A stretch of DNA of 64,000 nt from contig MU623345.1 of assembly GCA_025201765.1 (NCBI GenBank), positions 310,001 through 374,000 on the forward strand, given 5' to 3'. Source of the DNA: Daldinia sp. FL1419 (lineage: Eukaryota; Ascomycota; Sordariomycetes; Xylariales; Hypoxylaceae). The position numbers and the translations under genes were made by a program. This document shows, piece after piece, positions 41,437 to 53,984 of the stretch (positions are counted from its first letter, which is position 1; the number at the start of each line of letters is the position of its first letter). A model generated the notes under the pieces. That model made no database searches and was not told where the DNA came from. It worked only from the letters and a program-made list of their open reading frames with translations.

Positions 41437-43499
41437 ATGTCCCACTCTACCGCGTCCTCACCTCCCACCATGCCGCCCGTGCACGAAGCGCGCGAAGGAA
41501 GAAGGTCAATTAGCTCCCAGAGTAGTAATCCGGACTCGAGCACAATGTCTTTCGAATCTTCTTTCAGATTGGAATCCGGTTATCCCACACACGACTCCAA
41601 CACAGAAAAACACCCCAAGGGGAAGCGGAAGAGAACTACGTGTGTACCCCGGAACCAAACCTGACCCCCCCACCACTTTATGTCATTGTATATACTAAAC
41701 ATAGCTTCCTGTTTCTTCTACATAGGACACAAGATAAAGCTATTCTTGAGGCCGCGTACAACTCGAATCCGAAGCCTGATAAGGCAGCGCGTCTTGATAT
41801 CGTCAGTCGCGTCTCGCTCAACGAAAAGGAAGTCCAGGTTAGTATGATTCATAGAGCGCCACATAGACGCGTAGAAGACTTGGAATCGGTCGCGTCACGT
41901 TGAACTAGGCCTAATATCCCCGTAGATATGGTTCCAGAACCGTCGCCAAAACGATCGACGAAAATCGCGTCCTCTTTCGCCGCAGGAAATCGCGGCACTC
42001 AGATATGGCGGGGGTGTGCAAATCCTGTCGTCTGACTCTATGCCTACACAAATGAGTTTGCAAGACGCACCTGTGCAGCCAGGAGAGACGCGTATGGGAG
42101 ACGATAAGGCTCACGATCCGGATAAATCTCCATCTAGCTCCCAGGACGCGAGCCCTCATCACTCTGTCCACTCTTCCCCGAAACTTAGCCCCGTAGACCA
42201 ATCTGGAATGGGAAAACCAGCGATGCCAGTGCCTGTGGACTCTGGGAGACACACGCCGCCTCCGCCCCAGAGAACCGAATTTGAAACCCTTTCGCTTTCT
42301 CAAATCTCTTCCGCATCGGTTGCGTACTTAGCAAACCGACGAAGCTTTGATAACTCTTTCTCCACGCCTTCTACCTGGGGACGGACCGGGGACGACTCGT
42401 TTAGGTATACGCTATCCCTCTCAACACAAGAACAAGCACTAATAGTTATAGGCTCGAGTCGTTTTCGTCCTCATTTAACTCAGGCCCTAACAGCTCTCCT
42501 GCATCAATTCTTCCACCGCCTTCGTCAGCATCATCATCTCGCGTCCGTCTATCGCTTTCCTTGGACGGAAAGGCCGAGTTAGTTTCTTCTCAACCTTCGC
42601 CACCTAGGCCTACTCAGATGCAGTTGTCAGGAGATGCGGACACATTACCGCCTGTCCGCACCCACAGGACCCTCCACAGGAGCCGAAGTGCCCTCCCCGG
42701 GATTACTCTCCCACCCATCTCAACCCTTACTGCTCACCTTCCCCCGCAACTTAGCCGAGGCCGCTCCCGGGATGTACACGCCTGGGAATCCTGCTGTGAA
42801 GCGGACACTCGTGATGAGTTGACGAAGCAAGCTGAAAACGAGTCCTCTGGATCCGCCGTCGCAGCTATCAGTCTTCTACGGTCTAGCAGCAGTTCCTCTA
42901 GTCTTAGTAATTTGCTCCATAGTCATAACCCAACAAACGTGCTTCAATCTAACCCTAACAAGCGCAATGCGCCGCAGAACAAGCCTACACACCGAGAGGG
43001 AGGGACTAAGAAGGCTAAAATTAGCCGCACAACTAGTAGCGTAGCACGCATGCAGACCATTCCGCCCGCGTCGCTGCTAGATACTCGACCAGAAACGATC
43101 GATTTGGAGAAACCAGGGAAAGGTAGTCTTACCACTATTCTCAGCCCATCCGGAGATTCTGACAAGGAAAACTGGAGTCCGGGCTCGGATGGCAACCCCA
43201 ACTACCGACGGCCATTACCTTCACCCGGGGTTCTGGCACAAGCTATCCCTAGTAAAAACCCTCGCCGTGTCGGACGTCCTCTTGGCGACCAGAACACGGC
43301 CAAGCGTTCGTTGTTCGGAAACAGGTCCAACACGGCACCGTCGCTAAAATCCCGGGATTCGCCTTTGGCTATCTTCGAAGATAAGGAGAACGCAAGGGGA
43401 GAAGATGAGCCCAGAAAAGGCTCAGTCAGCCCTACTAAGCGTGGTGACTTGGACTGCATTGCCGGTCTATTGTCGTTGAGTCAGGGGAACTGGCGCTGA
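41437..43499 (+). CDS. Homeodomain transcription factor (Yox1/Yhp1-like)
   Basis: Four exons: 41437-41639, 41726-41837, 41926-42404 and 42452-43499, giving 613 residues. The homeodomain covers about residues 62-122: basic KGKRKRTTT, helix 1 DKAILEAAYNSNPKPDKAAR, helix 2 IVSRVSLNEKEVQ, and recognition helix 3 IWFQNRRQNDRRKSR (W107, N110, R112). Two introns cut the homeobox, one just before helix 1 and one directly before helix 3. The rest is long, Ser/Pro-rich and disordered, with SP and TP sites suggesting phosphorylation, and a KENWSPG box near the end. Yox1 and Yhp1 repress early-cell-cycle genes in yeast; transferring that role here is inference. The start is the ATG in AGCAATGTCCCAC; an upstream in-frame GTG is ignored. 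Confidence 0.88.
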
Positions 43500-44430
43500 A
43501 AATTTGCAACTGTCTCCCCTACAGACTCACATCTCGAAGAGGAGAGTGGTACTATGCTTCAGTATTGGAAGCCGACTCTGATGGCTATTATAAACGTGAC
43601 GATCTGGTTATTTGCTAGGTCGCATGTGTATCTCATGAGGAGGCATAACCTGGAAAGGAAAATGCTCTAGCTCGTGAATAGCGGAACTTGGCGTTTGAGG
43701 AGGAATGACGGTTCGGGTTGGCCGGAGTTACATTTTGAGGGTTATGCGGATAGGAAAAGAAAAAGTGCTGTTAAACACTCGAACTAGATCTGGTCCCGCG
43801 AACTGATTTGCGAATGTTTTCTCTCTCTCTCTCTCCCTTCTTTATTCGAGTGGCGGCGTATGAGGACCGGCCGCGCGTGAAGGGGGAATAAGGCGGTGAT
43901 TTTGCGAACTCGTTGCTGGACGGGGGAGGAGTTGGCTACCTAATGTTTACGTTATGGTTGAGGTGGGAGTGGGGTATAGGGGTGGTGTTGGGGGGTTAAG
44001 GTCCATTGCCTGAGCGTATGCGTCCGTTGAGGACGTGGTGCTGCTCTGTTGGCGTGGCCGTTGTGTAAACATTCTCAATAAAGCGAATCGAAATATGCTC
44101 TTGGGATATTTTTATCGTCACAGTGACTTGTACGACTCCGTGACTCTATGACTCTATGACTGGGTAGTAAAATCAAGGGACAGGGTTTATGCCAGGTAAA
44201 GACGTGGTAGTAGAAACGTAGGGGGTTGTTCATTCTCTCGCATTGGTATCATTGATTTCGTAATTACCTAGGTATACATGCCAACCAAACGTGCGCGATC
44301 CAAACAATCCAAAAGCACGTCGACTTGGTCTTGACTTTACTTTCATCCTTTCTTTTGCTCTGCTCTGCTCTGCTCTGCTCTGCTCTCTCCATTTATTTAC
44401 TCTAAGCTATTTCCATCCATACCTCCCTCC
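43500..44430. other. Convergent 3' region between homeodomain gene and SEC10
   Basis: Should hold two 3' UTRs. It contains a CT array (43821-43835), GACTCTAT repeats near 44135-44160, a TTACCTAGGTATAC word near 44264-44277 and a GCTCT array (44357-44386). No gene seen. Confidence 0.5.
44357..44386. repeat. GCTCT pentamer array, six copies
   Basis: Six perfect tandem GCTCT units about 45 bp beyond the SEC10 stop codon, so within its probable 3' UTR. On the sense strand of SEC10 the unit is AGAGC. Confidence 0.92.
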
Positions 44431-47044
44431 TTACAAACTCGACAAAACACTCTGCACCCCCGCACTCTTCGCATCATCCCTACTCTGTATGAACGCCTTA
44501 AAATCCGCCTTGGCCAACTTCTTCGCGGCCGCGGGTCCCGCAGACGAAGAAGCCAGATTACGAGAGCGCTCACGCAGAGCTTCGGGACCAATGATGAACA
44601 GGTAACCGATTTCAGTTAGAAGTTCGACGGCGAACTCGACGTCTTTGGCCAAAGGCCATTCCTTAAGCGCGGCGACGTAGCCCGCTATATCCTTGGTTAC
44701 CATCAACCCGCCCGTGGCGTTGACTTTGAATTTCTTGAAGTGTTCGAAGAGCAGGCGTTGGATCTCGAGCGCGAGCTCGCTGCTGAAGACTTCGAGGTTT
44801 GCGCCGTCGACGGCTTGGGCGATGAGCTTGGTGCATCGGGATAGGAATACGCATGTTGTGGTACAGGTAGGCGTCTGTAGTGACTCGATAATGCTGAGTT
44901 CGTCTTTGGGTAGGAAGTCGAGCTTCTTTTGTTGTGCGAGGGATTTGGATACCCAGTTGACGATGACGTCTACGGTGCTCTTCATTATGCTACTGGCCTT
45001 CTTCTCGATGCTTTCGATACCCATTTTCGATTGGGCTTCCATACTTCTACGCACGGTGGTGTTAGATTCGGCGAGGCGGATAAGCACCATGTTTATAAAG
45101 CGGTTCATCATGCTACCGATGGTTACAGCTGGCCGGACGGAAGGCAGGTAGCTGAGATCTGGCTCCGTCTTTACGGTCTCTTGAGATGTGGCTTTCTCAA
45201 GAGCTGCTTCCAGGGCCGTCTCCACGTAAACTTGACCCATGTTAGTTAGTAGGAGATTCAGGAGTATAGCAACGTCCTTTGGAGTGTCACTTGGACTGCC
45301 CAATTCCAGCGTACGACGAACACTTTCGGCAAGCCAAGTTAACATCCTCTTCGCCGTAGCTGTGTTAAGAACACCTTCCGCCTCCGAAACCTCGATTTCA
45401 TTCTTGTTCCCGCCGTTTTCTTGGACACCGGCAACCCTCAACATCATGGCTTTCTGTGTCGGGGTAAGATCAGACGACTCAAGCCGCTCTAGATACGCGT
45501 CCTTAGCGGATGCCATGAGCTGATTGGTCTGCTGGGCTAAAGAAGCCATAAAGCCAGTAGGTGCCTTCTTCCTTCTGGAGTGATAAATATTATACTTGAA
45601 GAGTAGTGAATTGAATAATTCTTCTAAGCTCCTCTTCTCCCGTTCGATATACGAGTTTCCCACTATGTATGGGACGAATAGTTCTTCCATCTGTTGGTCT
45701 AACGTCTGGGATATCTGTGGTGAACAGGGCTCTGGGTGCTCTGTGAGACCATGTGCCTTTAGGTCTTCTACTAGGGCACCGATATAACTTCTGGAAGAGT
45801 GGAGGGACCGGAGAAAAGCTAATGACGAGATAGTGTTGGCCTTTTCCAGCACTAACTCTAGCCGCTGTTGTATGGATTGCTGGAATACGCGTTGTATGAA
45901 TTTAATGAGGACCGTTTCATAGTAAGGGAATGCCCTCTTGATGATAAACGACTCCTCCTGCATGACAATTTTAACCTCGTCGATGAGTGATTGAAGACTA
46001 GGCTCAACACCTGGGGGTTCGGAATCGGGATCCGCCAGTTGGTCCCATGTTTCTCCATCCATTGTCACCTCGTCAGTGATAAGTTGATCCCTATCAATGA
46101 AGAACTGATGTTGGTTCACGAAGACAGCAATCACGCTGGCTCCTCCGTTGAAGTCGTATAACACCTTGGCACACTCCTTCATATCGTCGAAATTTTGCTT
46201 GCGGTAGCTGTTGTTAAACTGCTTGAGTAGATCCTGCTCCAGCGTTTCGCAAAACTTCTCCAGTATTTCACGGGTATTATATCTCCTGTCGTCGTCGATA
46301 TCGCCGTTGGCGAAGCCATTTCGGGATCCGTTAGTTTGACCCCAAGATATAGGGTCCAGTCTTTGGCTGATGCGCATCAGCTGGTGTGCAATTACAGCAC
46401 ATCTCACTTTGTTTTCGGAGCCGCCTTGGCGTTGGATATCTTGTAGTAGTGTGAGTTCGCCAGTCTCGCTAACCTGCAGCCAGCATTGTATTAGAAAGTT
46501 GGCGTCCAGCGCCCTCCTCCGTTTCCTATCCAACTCCTCCAGCTTTTCTCCAATTTGGACGGCGATATTCCCGCCGGCATCGCCGCGTCCGGTTCGTTCG
46601 TTTCCGTTTGGATTATTGAGGGTGAGGTCCAGGGCTTCGAATTGGTCGATAGATTGATCTAATTTGCGACCAAGAGTATCGACAGTCTGGTCATGTTGGA
46701 TTTCTCCACGGCGGGCCTGCGATAAAAGATCGGATTCCTTCGCTTGTAGTTCTTCGGATAGGTTGCCTAAACCTTGCAGTGCATCTTCAATGACAAACAT
46801 TAGCATGCGATCTGTGTTGATGCTGAAGAGGACAGTAGAACAACGTACTCTCGAATGTTCTTATTAAGGGTTTCGGATCAAAGGGTTGTTGGGCTGGACC
46901 AGAACGACGATTAAAAGACACAGCACTCTCGGCGAGATCATCAACAAAGTCTCGAACTATAAAGTCCTTGCTGGAGAAATCCTCAATAGTAAAGCTGGGA
47001 CCCTTTGGGAACAGAGCGCGCGACCCGGAGCCTGTCCGTTCCAT
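44431..47044 (-). CDS. SEC10: Exocyst complex component SEC10
   Basis: Two exons: 46849-47044 (first) and 44431-46784, with a 64-nt intron 46785-46848 (GTACGT donor, GCTAATG branch, GAAG acceptor), giving 849 residues. The family core is clear: FSSKDFIVRDFVDDLAESAV near the start, DPKPLIRTFE crossing to NALQGLGNLSEELQAKE, then LDANFLIQCWLQVSETGELT, KVRCAVIAHQLMRISQRLDP, QNFDDMKECAKVLYDFNGGA, VNQHQFFIDRDQLITDEV and RRKKAPTGFMASLA. Sec10 is a helical-rod subunit of the octameric exocyst that tethers secretory vesicles to the plasma membrane at growing tips. An ATG inside the intron opens a frame that runs into exon 2, but using it would lose the conserved N-terminus. Divergent from NUS1. Confidence 0.93.
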
Positions 47045-47687
47045 GGCATCAAGCAGCGATGGTGATTTCGCCCCGCAACATGGGGGATTGTGAGGCGGGA
47101 ATGAAGAAATGGGAGGTAGTAATTTGTGTTGTAATTAGAATTATGTAGGAAGCGTCGTTGTTACATGGTACTTTGGATGCGACGGTAAAGTCCAAGTCGG
47201 TTTGATTGATTTGATTGTTACCTGCCACCATGACGGATTACAGGGGTTCGATGTAACCCGTAAGGTATTAGGTACCTTTTAATAGCTCTGTAAGGCTAGC
47301 GTACCTGCCTACAGGGTCGGAACGGTGAGAACGGTGAGAACGGTACTAGGTAATCAAGGTCCTAGCAGAAATTGAACATCGACGCCACGCTTGTGGCTTA
47401 GCCTTTCAAACGACGTGAATACCTACCTAGGTACCTAACCTAGGTACTTCTAACAAGTTGAATTAACCTAACCTAGTACCTACCTTCGTGGCCTGTCACA
47501 TTTAACATCCGATCCAAATAATTCAGGCTTGACAATCCAAGCCTCTTCGAGTTGCGTGTTAAAACGCGAACCCTATTCTCTAATCAATACTATGCGATAA
47601 AATTATTAGTCTTTGAAACCCCCCTCTCCCCCCAAATCTTGCGTCGCTTGATTTCTTTTCCATAATCCTTAGGTCTATTACGACATC
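47045..47687. promoter_or_regulatory. Divergent promoter region, SEC10 / NUS1
   Basis: 643 bp between the start codons of two divergent secretory-pathway genes. It contains an AACGGTGAG tandem repeat (47321-47344) and a dense cluster of TACCTACCTAGGTACCTAAC words at 47421-47460. No TATA box is obvious. Confidence 0.6.
47321..47344. repeat. AACGGTGAG nonamer repeat
   Basis: Two full AACGGTGAG units plus AACGGT in the SEC10/NUS1 divergent promoter. Confidence 0.85.
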
Positions 47688-48802
47688 ATGTCGTTTTCTG
47701 CTAAGGATACGAAACTCTATCGAGAAGATGAGAAAGCCGGGCATAAGAACCTTGGCGTAAAAGAACGGGAAAAGCTCGTGCAGGTACGTGTATTTAAACT
47801 TCGACTATACATATCTTATACATATCTTAACTAACGCGTCCAATTATTATAGACTTATTTACCCTCTTCGCCCGAACGATCTCCAAGTCGCAATCGCAAG
47901 AGGAAGCGAGAGACATCCCACTTTGGTCTTAGGAAATTTCTTAAGGCACAACTTCACGCATTGCTATATATTCTCGTACACGCAATCTTCTCCGTCTATA
48001 TCCGGATTCGCATAGCCTATCATGCCGTTACCCTTCGAATTCTTTCCATTCTCCGACACCATCATAACACGCCGGATTACATCCGAAGAGACGTTAGCGT
48101 ATACAAGAGGTTACCTAAACACGTCAGTATAATATTGACCCTAGAGGATGGTGGAAGAGCTGGCGATGCCTTGGAAAAGCTTGTCAATGAAGCTTCCGAA
48201 GTAGCGGCATGGTGTGCCTCGGCCGGTATTCCTCGACTATCTGTATATGAAAGGACGGGTAAGTTTTTACAATCATAAAGTACTACTCGATTAGAAACTA
48301 ATAGGTATACGTAGGAATACTAAAACGATATATGCCTCAAACGCATCGCGCCATAGCGCACAAGCTCAAGAGCTGGTTCGGAAAGCATACAGCTCCGCCG
48401 CTCTCCCTCGTTACTCGTGGGGCCTCACCTATATATTCCGTAAATCGGATGTCTTATACGCAGGACCAAGTTCCACTGCAGGTTGTGCTTGTTTCGGAGG
48501 ATGATGGTCGAGAGGCCATGGTAGACCTCACTAAAGTTTTAGTCCAGATGGTGCAACAAGAGAAAATATTGGCTGGTGACATCACATTGGATGTCCTCGA
48601 CCACGAGCTATCCGAAGCTGTCATGCCAGAACCGGACCTACTTATTTCATTTGAGCCTTACGTCGACTTACAAGGATACCCACCGTGGCCCATCCGGCTG
48701 ACTGAAATCTACTGCGCACCTGATAACCAAGGTGTAACGTATCAGGTGTTCCTTCGAGGTTTGCAGAAGTACACGGAAGCAACCTTTAAACTTGGAAAAT
48801 AG
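47688..48802 (+). CDS. NUS1: cis-prenyltransferase accessory subunit NUS1 (NgBR type)
   Basis: Three exons: 47688-47783, 47853-48258 and 48315-48802, giving 329 residues. A probable membrane segment lies near residues 60-95 (HALLYILVHAIFSVYIRIRI), after a basic cytosolic N-terminus. The cis-prenyltransferase-like domain follows: YKRLPKHVSIILTLEDGG, AAWCASAGIPRLSVYERTG, then DPQ-like EPDLLISFEPYVDLQGYPPW, LTEIYCAPDNQGVTYQVFLR and a C-terminal TFKLGK. NUS1 joins RER2/SRT1 at the ER to make dehydrodolichyl diphosphate for protein glycosylation. It lacks the catalytic aspartate of the partner subunit. The family C-terminal RxG motif, which contributes to catalysis, reads KLG here, a conservative but unusual change. 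Introns 69 and 56 nt restore a continuous domain. Confidence 0.9.
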
Positions 48803-49751
48803 AACTAGAAGGTTTGGTCGAATTACAGCGCAAAGCGGGCCGAACTATACACGGCTTGGGTTATGTCAACTATTAGTTGGCAATATTCTGATTAATAATA
48901 TTATATATAATGATGACACTCCGCCGTTGCTTTCCCTAAGGTTCATCCGGACTCCATACGGGCACAGGCGTCAAACCTCATCCGGTCGGGACTAGCCGTT
49001 TAGCCCTCGGACTAATCGTGTCAGAAGAATTGAGTTCCTCGGCAGCTATGCTTAACAGTGAGGTGGGTGCTTCGAGTGTGCAAGATTCATATTACGGCTA
49101 GAACATACAATGTGGATGGCCTTCTGGTATATACAATCAGGCTCCTGATAAGAGATGGCTGGTGCATTTAGAAGTTAGAACTGGGGCGTTGCATTGCTAC
49201 GAGGACATTGGCTAATGTAGATGTTCTTATAAAGATAGCAAATTTTTATGAGGGCCGTCAAAATCGGTCGTCGAGTTCGAATTCGCTAATTGACTGTAGC
49301 CACCCAGTTGAGGAGAGATAAAAATTAACATGTGATTGTCTACCTGAATTTATGTGAGGAATACACACAATTTGCCCCTTAAGATCTACATAGCATATGC
49401 TATGCATTATCAGATAAGGCAGGTCAGATTGACAAGATCGTAGAAAACGTGCAATTACAGGTACAGATGAGTACCTAAGTACCGAGTCTTCGTCAGCCAT
49501 CATCAGCCCACGCAGCCTTTCCATTTGGTATGACGCATGTGAGTTGCACAAATTGCAGCCGCGGTAGCCTTGCGTTTTAGCGTTTCAGAGCTACAGTGTT
49601 TTAGCGTGGGATTACCCCTGTCGAAAATTTGTCGATCCTGGGGTAGATCTTTTCTCGCACAAACCATCAAAGGGTCTTATTCAAATCTTCGCGGGCGCTA
49701 TATTATAAAACCCCTCTAAAAGAGAAGAGGAAAGAACAAAGATAATAAGTA
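48803..49751. other. Intergenic region between NUS1 and TRM5
   Basis: No gene recognised. A 97-codon minus frame at 49258-49551 has no family features. The last 60 bases before TRM5 are purine-rich. Confidence 0.4.
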
Positions 49752-51435
49752 ATGGTAGTATGCGCATCCCTTATAATACTTAAATTTGAATCCTTTACTT
49801 ACCGCTTCAAGGATCCATCCGTCGAGGGCGATGACATGAGCAGTCTCCTCCGGCCACCAACTATACGCTCGGCGTTCGGTGTTCTTGACAGATCACTCTT
49901 CTCTAAAACGATCGATCTCACTGCTGCTGCGGTCGCCGATAAGAAGAAAATATCTGTCTGGCGCCAGAAGTTGCAGATTGAAAGCACTCTTCTCGCATTT
50001 GAGAGAATACCCAGTGTTGTCCTCCATCCTGACCAGACCCTCGCGGAGCAGGGTACAAAATGCTTACTCCTGGACCCAAAAGTTAAATTCGGAGGTAACG
50101 TTAACTAGATCAAGAGTGTATTGTGGTTGGATTCATTTTTAACGACATTACTTGTAGTGCCCGAAACATGGACACCGACTATTCAAGAAGGCGTAGCTAG
50201 TAAGGAGTTAGGGTTAGTCCCATACAAGTTGTCCTTGGACTACGATTACTGGTCTCACGGTAATAATATACATTAACTAAGCCTTTGACATTCATGAGCA
50301 CATTAGCTAACTCGTTGCTCTAGAGGATGTTATGAGGTCTCTGCTTCCCCCTGATCTACGGGACGAGCATGATGGCATTCCGGGAGGTTTCAACCAGGCA
50401 GGACATGTCGCTCACATGAACCTCAGGGAAGCATTCCTGCCTTACAAGAAACTAATTGCGGAGGTCATAGTCGACAAGAACCCAACGATAAGAACAGTCA
50501 TCAATAAGGTTGCTAACGTAGGGACTGAATCGGAGTTCCGGACGTTTGCGTACGAAGTCCTTGCCGGCCCAGACGATTTGAACGTCGAGGTGCGAGAGAA
50601 CGACTGTCTATTCCGATTCGATTACTCTAAAGTGTATTGGAATAGTAAGTTGGAGGGCGAGCACAGGCGTCTGGTTAATATTTTCAAACCTGGCGAGGTC
50701 GTATGCGATGTAATGGCCGGCATTGGTCCATTTGCAATACCCGCTGGTAAAAAAGAGGTGTTCGTCTGGGCTAATGACTATAACCCTGAGAGTTATCGTT
50801 ATATGGAAGAGAACATCAAACGGAATAAGGTAATTGTCTGATGAAATTTGATTACGTCTTCAGCCAAACTAACAAATTACTCTTAGGTCCACCGCTATGT
50901 GCGGCCATTCAATCAAGATGGTCGGACGTTTATCAAAGAAGCGGCCGACCTGGTCTATGCAGCATCGACGAAGGGTGAATATGCCATGTCGGGACCGAAT
51001 GGAAAAGTGCGACGCAGTCAACATCCAAATTCGAATACTGCTGACAATTCATCGCCAAAACCGAAACGTAAACCTAGGCTTATCCCGCCCACTATTTCTC
51101 ATTTTGTTATGAACCTTCCTGCATCCGCCATTACTTTTCTATCGCACTTCCGCGGTCTTTACGCCTCTCGGGAGGAGCTCTTCGTTCCCCATACAAGTAC
51201 GAAGCTACCCCTGGTCCATGTCTATTGCTTCGCAGCCAAGGCAGACGATAATACGCCACTCATTGATATCTGCGAGCGTATCTCGGCAGAGATCGGCGTC
51301 GAGATGAAGTTAGGCGAGGCCGAAAACGCCAGGGAGGTATCCGTTTTAGAGACCAGAAATGTGGCACCCAACAAGCGCATGTTCTGCGCATCCTTCAGAG
51401 TCCCCCCTGAAGTGGCATTTGCCGCCCGAGTCTGA
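49752..51435 (+). CDS. TRM5: tRNA (guanine(37)-N1)-methyltransferase
   Basis: Four exons: 49752-50094, 50158-50259, 50324-50829 and 50887-51435, giving 499 residues from the first ATG. Signature blocks are GGFNQAGHVAHMNLREAFLP, LPYKKLIAEVIVDKNPTIRT, VINKVANVGTESEFRTFAYE, then FRFDYSKVYWNSKLEGEHRR, the AdoMet-binding VVCDVMAGIGPFAIPAGKK, WANDYNPESYRYMEENIKRN and FVMNLPASAITFLSHF. The enzyme makes m1G37 in tRNAs read by CNN and related codons and prevents +1 frameshifts. It is known to act in both cytosol/nucleus and mitochondria in yeast. A second in-frame ATG at 49836 (residue 29) begins MSSLLRPP, the usual family start, so the first 28 residues may be an optional leader. An insertion between the catalytic blocks (residues near 355-390) is Ser/Lys-rich. 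Confidence 0.92.
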
Positions 51436-52859
51436 TCAAGACCAGACAAGGCCTTGGGCGCAGTAAATAGGCCCCCGTATCATCGGCTTACCAGGTTAGG
51501 CCTTAGGAGGCTGCTGAGCGATATATATGCAAGCCAAGCGGATCATTGCAGAGAAGAAGCATGTGAAGATTCCAACTTTAGCGTCGCAGCCCAGGGAGCT
51601 TCCAGGCCTGTGTGATTATTTTATGGCGGGACTGGCCGCCGCAAGTGGATCACGACATACATAGGGCACAGCACACAGCGCAGGGATTTGAGGATTCTAT
51701 GCTAATATAAAATGTTTCTCGTTGGCGCCTGGTAAGCTGGTAAGGAAGATCACGGCGCCGTGGAACGTTTCTCAGGCGCGGATCACCAGGTCCGCCGTAG
51801 GATACACTACCTATCCACACTTTCTGCGTAATACTCAATTGATGCGTTACGGCACGTATCGCTCGGGGAACCGCACCAACCAGCGGGGTCTTCGATAATT
51901 AAGCCTATCTAAATCGCAAATCCCCATGTCAAGGAGGAGTGGTATCATTCACAGTCTTGTCTCGAAGTTGTATAAACGGAAGGGGTAGAAGGGGAGGACG
52001 GACCCCAGTGCGATAGCCGAATGCCGTTCATGCAGATAAGCCTGCATGGTTGTAACTCTGAGTTTGCCTCTGTGGGTAGATTGAAGAGGCCTATTGGATA
52101 ATCAGCATCTTCCTCAAAACTGCGTGGCGCTAACTCATCCTCATGCTTAATACCAACTATTACTAGCAAGGGGGGTTTTCTTTTCAACACGACTTACAGC
52201 ACCAGTACCTATTACACCTAGCTTCCTGCGGTCTCGGCGTAATATCTCAGCATAATATCAACCCTGATAGCTGCTCTGATGCATATAAGATTTTACGTGA
52301 TGGATTCTATTGAGCAAATGAGCAGGGCTAATTTCGTACGCCTTGAAATCCACAATCCCCTCCTCGACCGTACGAATAGCCTCCTTTATCCAAGTTTGAT
52401 ACACATAAGTCGGATTTAATGCAAAGACCAGGACTCATTACTTGCTAGTGAGCCTAAACATAACCTATCCGATGAGGCCGTTTTGAATTCTCCGTTTCTC
52501 ACCGGTGAAGAGCCGTCCATCGCGAAATACGCCCACAGAATACGCTAGTCCGTTCAAGGAGAATCTACTCCAGACGAAAGCGGAAAACAACAATTTATTG
52601 CTGGAATATGCACGCAGGAAGTGGAGAAAGTATACGAGATCGGACTGCAACTCTGTACACCTAGCCTTGTGCCACATTTCATTTGACACCGAAGAGCCTT
52701 GGGTAGCATGGTTGTGTATACGCGATTTTGTCATCAAACTCTTACTGTCGCCTTCGTTTATAATATAAGACAACATAATAGGAGCGCGGACAGGTCGCCG
52801 ATAGCTCTGGGCCTCGGGGACGGCTCATATATCATTTAATAGGTGCAAGACTAGATGTT

Positions 52860-52889
52860 GGTGACGGTATGGTGACGGTATGGTGACGG
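52860..52889. repeat. 11-bp tandem repeat
   Basis: Two full GGTGACGGTAT units plus GGTGACGG, in the gene-poor stretch. Confidence 0.85.
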
Positions 52890-53984
52890 AATCCAGACGT
52901 CGCGAGGGAGCCGGCAGTCTATTCGGCTCGTCTTTCGGAACAGCAGAACGGCTGGTCAATGCTCTCCTTCAGCGAGCTCAGAACCAAGCAGATAACAAGG
53001 AGGAAGCATGACAGCACACTGCTTCAGCCACACCGGTCGATGCTATTGGCAAACAATTGAGCTACGGAGCTACGTTCCAACGAGTGACAGACGGCAGGGG
53101 ATCCGTAGAATTGGGTTCGATGACTAATTCTATCGTTTTTATTTATCATGGGCGACGTCCATCGTAAGCTCGGAACGGCTTCGAATTTGTGTGCCCACAA
53201 AACCCAGGGTTGTGTTTTTGATGGAGATCTCGGAGCCCCTTGTGTTACCAACAGACAGCAACGCGTCCGGGATCATAGCTGTTGTTGCAGCGTTCCTTGC
53301 TACCTTGCAGATATCTCACCAGCATGGAGATGGTAAAATAGCCAAAGCTTTTTGCATAGTAGCAAACTTAAAATCTAGCGGGCAACGATACAACCACGGC
53401 GTATAGAGCTATAAAAAGTAGCGCCATACATAGTATATCTACATTGGCATGTACGTGGAGATAGAGCGAGGGGATCCGGGACATGGCGGTTCCCTACTAG
53501 GTCGATCCTACGAAGCGGAGTGAGATTTGGTGAAGAACGAGGGTAGCTGTGGCTGACAAGCCGCCAGTCATCAACTGACTCAGTTTCATCGATACGAAAT
53601 CGCTATAATATAAGACAGCTGCAGTGCGCGTTGAAGATAAGGGAAGTTTTCGAATCGTAAAATGTATGTGTCAGGTCACGAATTTTCGAGATCGTCGGTG
53701 ATCGCCCGCGAAGTCAGGCCCCATTGCTTTTCTCTACTTTATTCGTATCTGCCTTTTGTTGCTGTACATGCCATGTAAGCTGGCCTGGGCTCACGAATAG
53801 GAAGGATTGTAGATTGCAATTTTAACACTTTTTTCGTCTAGTTCCTATTGTTTGCTGTACAATTGCGAGATGAGGGCGTGAGGACGACGTCATCCACACG
53901 GACTCGGTGTGCAAGGAATCGTGAGGAATCGGTGTTGTATGAATTCTTCCAGTCGCACTACAGGATTACAAGGACCAGAAATGT

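Noticed and set aside
46787..46806. Alternative SEC10 start at 46806 in the exon 2 frame
   Set aside because: It would drop the conserved FSSKDFIVRDFVDDLAESAV segment, which joins in frame through a normal intron.
53191..53406. 71-codon frame with a plausible hydrophobic segment
   Set aside because: It opens with a non-ATG codon, has no homologous motif, and does not link to neighbours by splicing.
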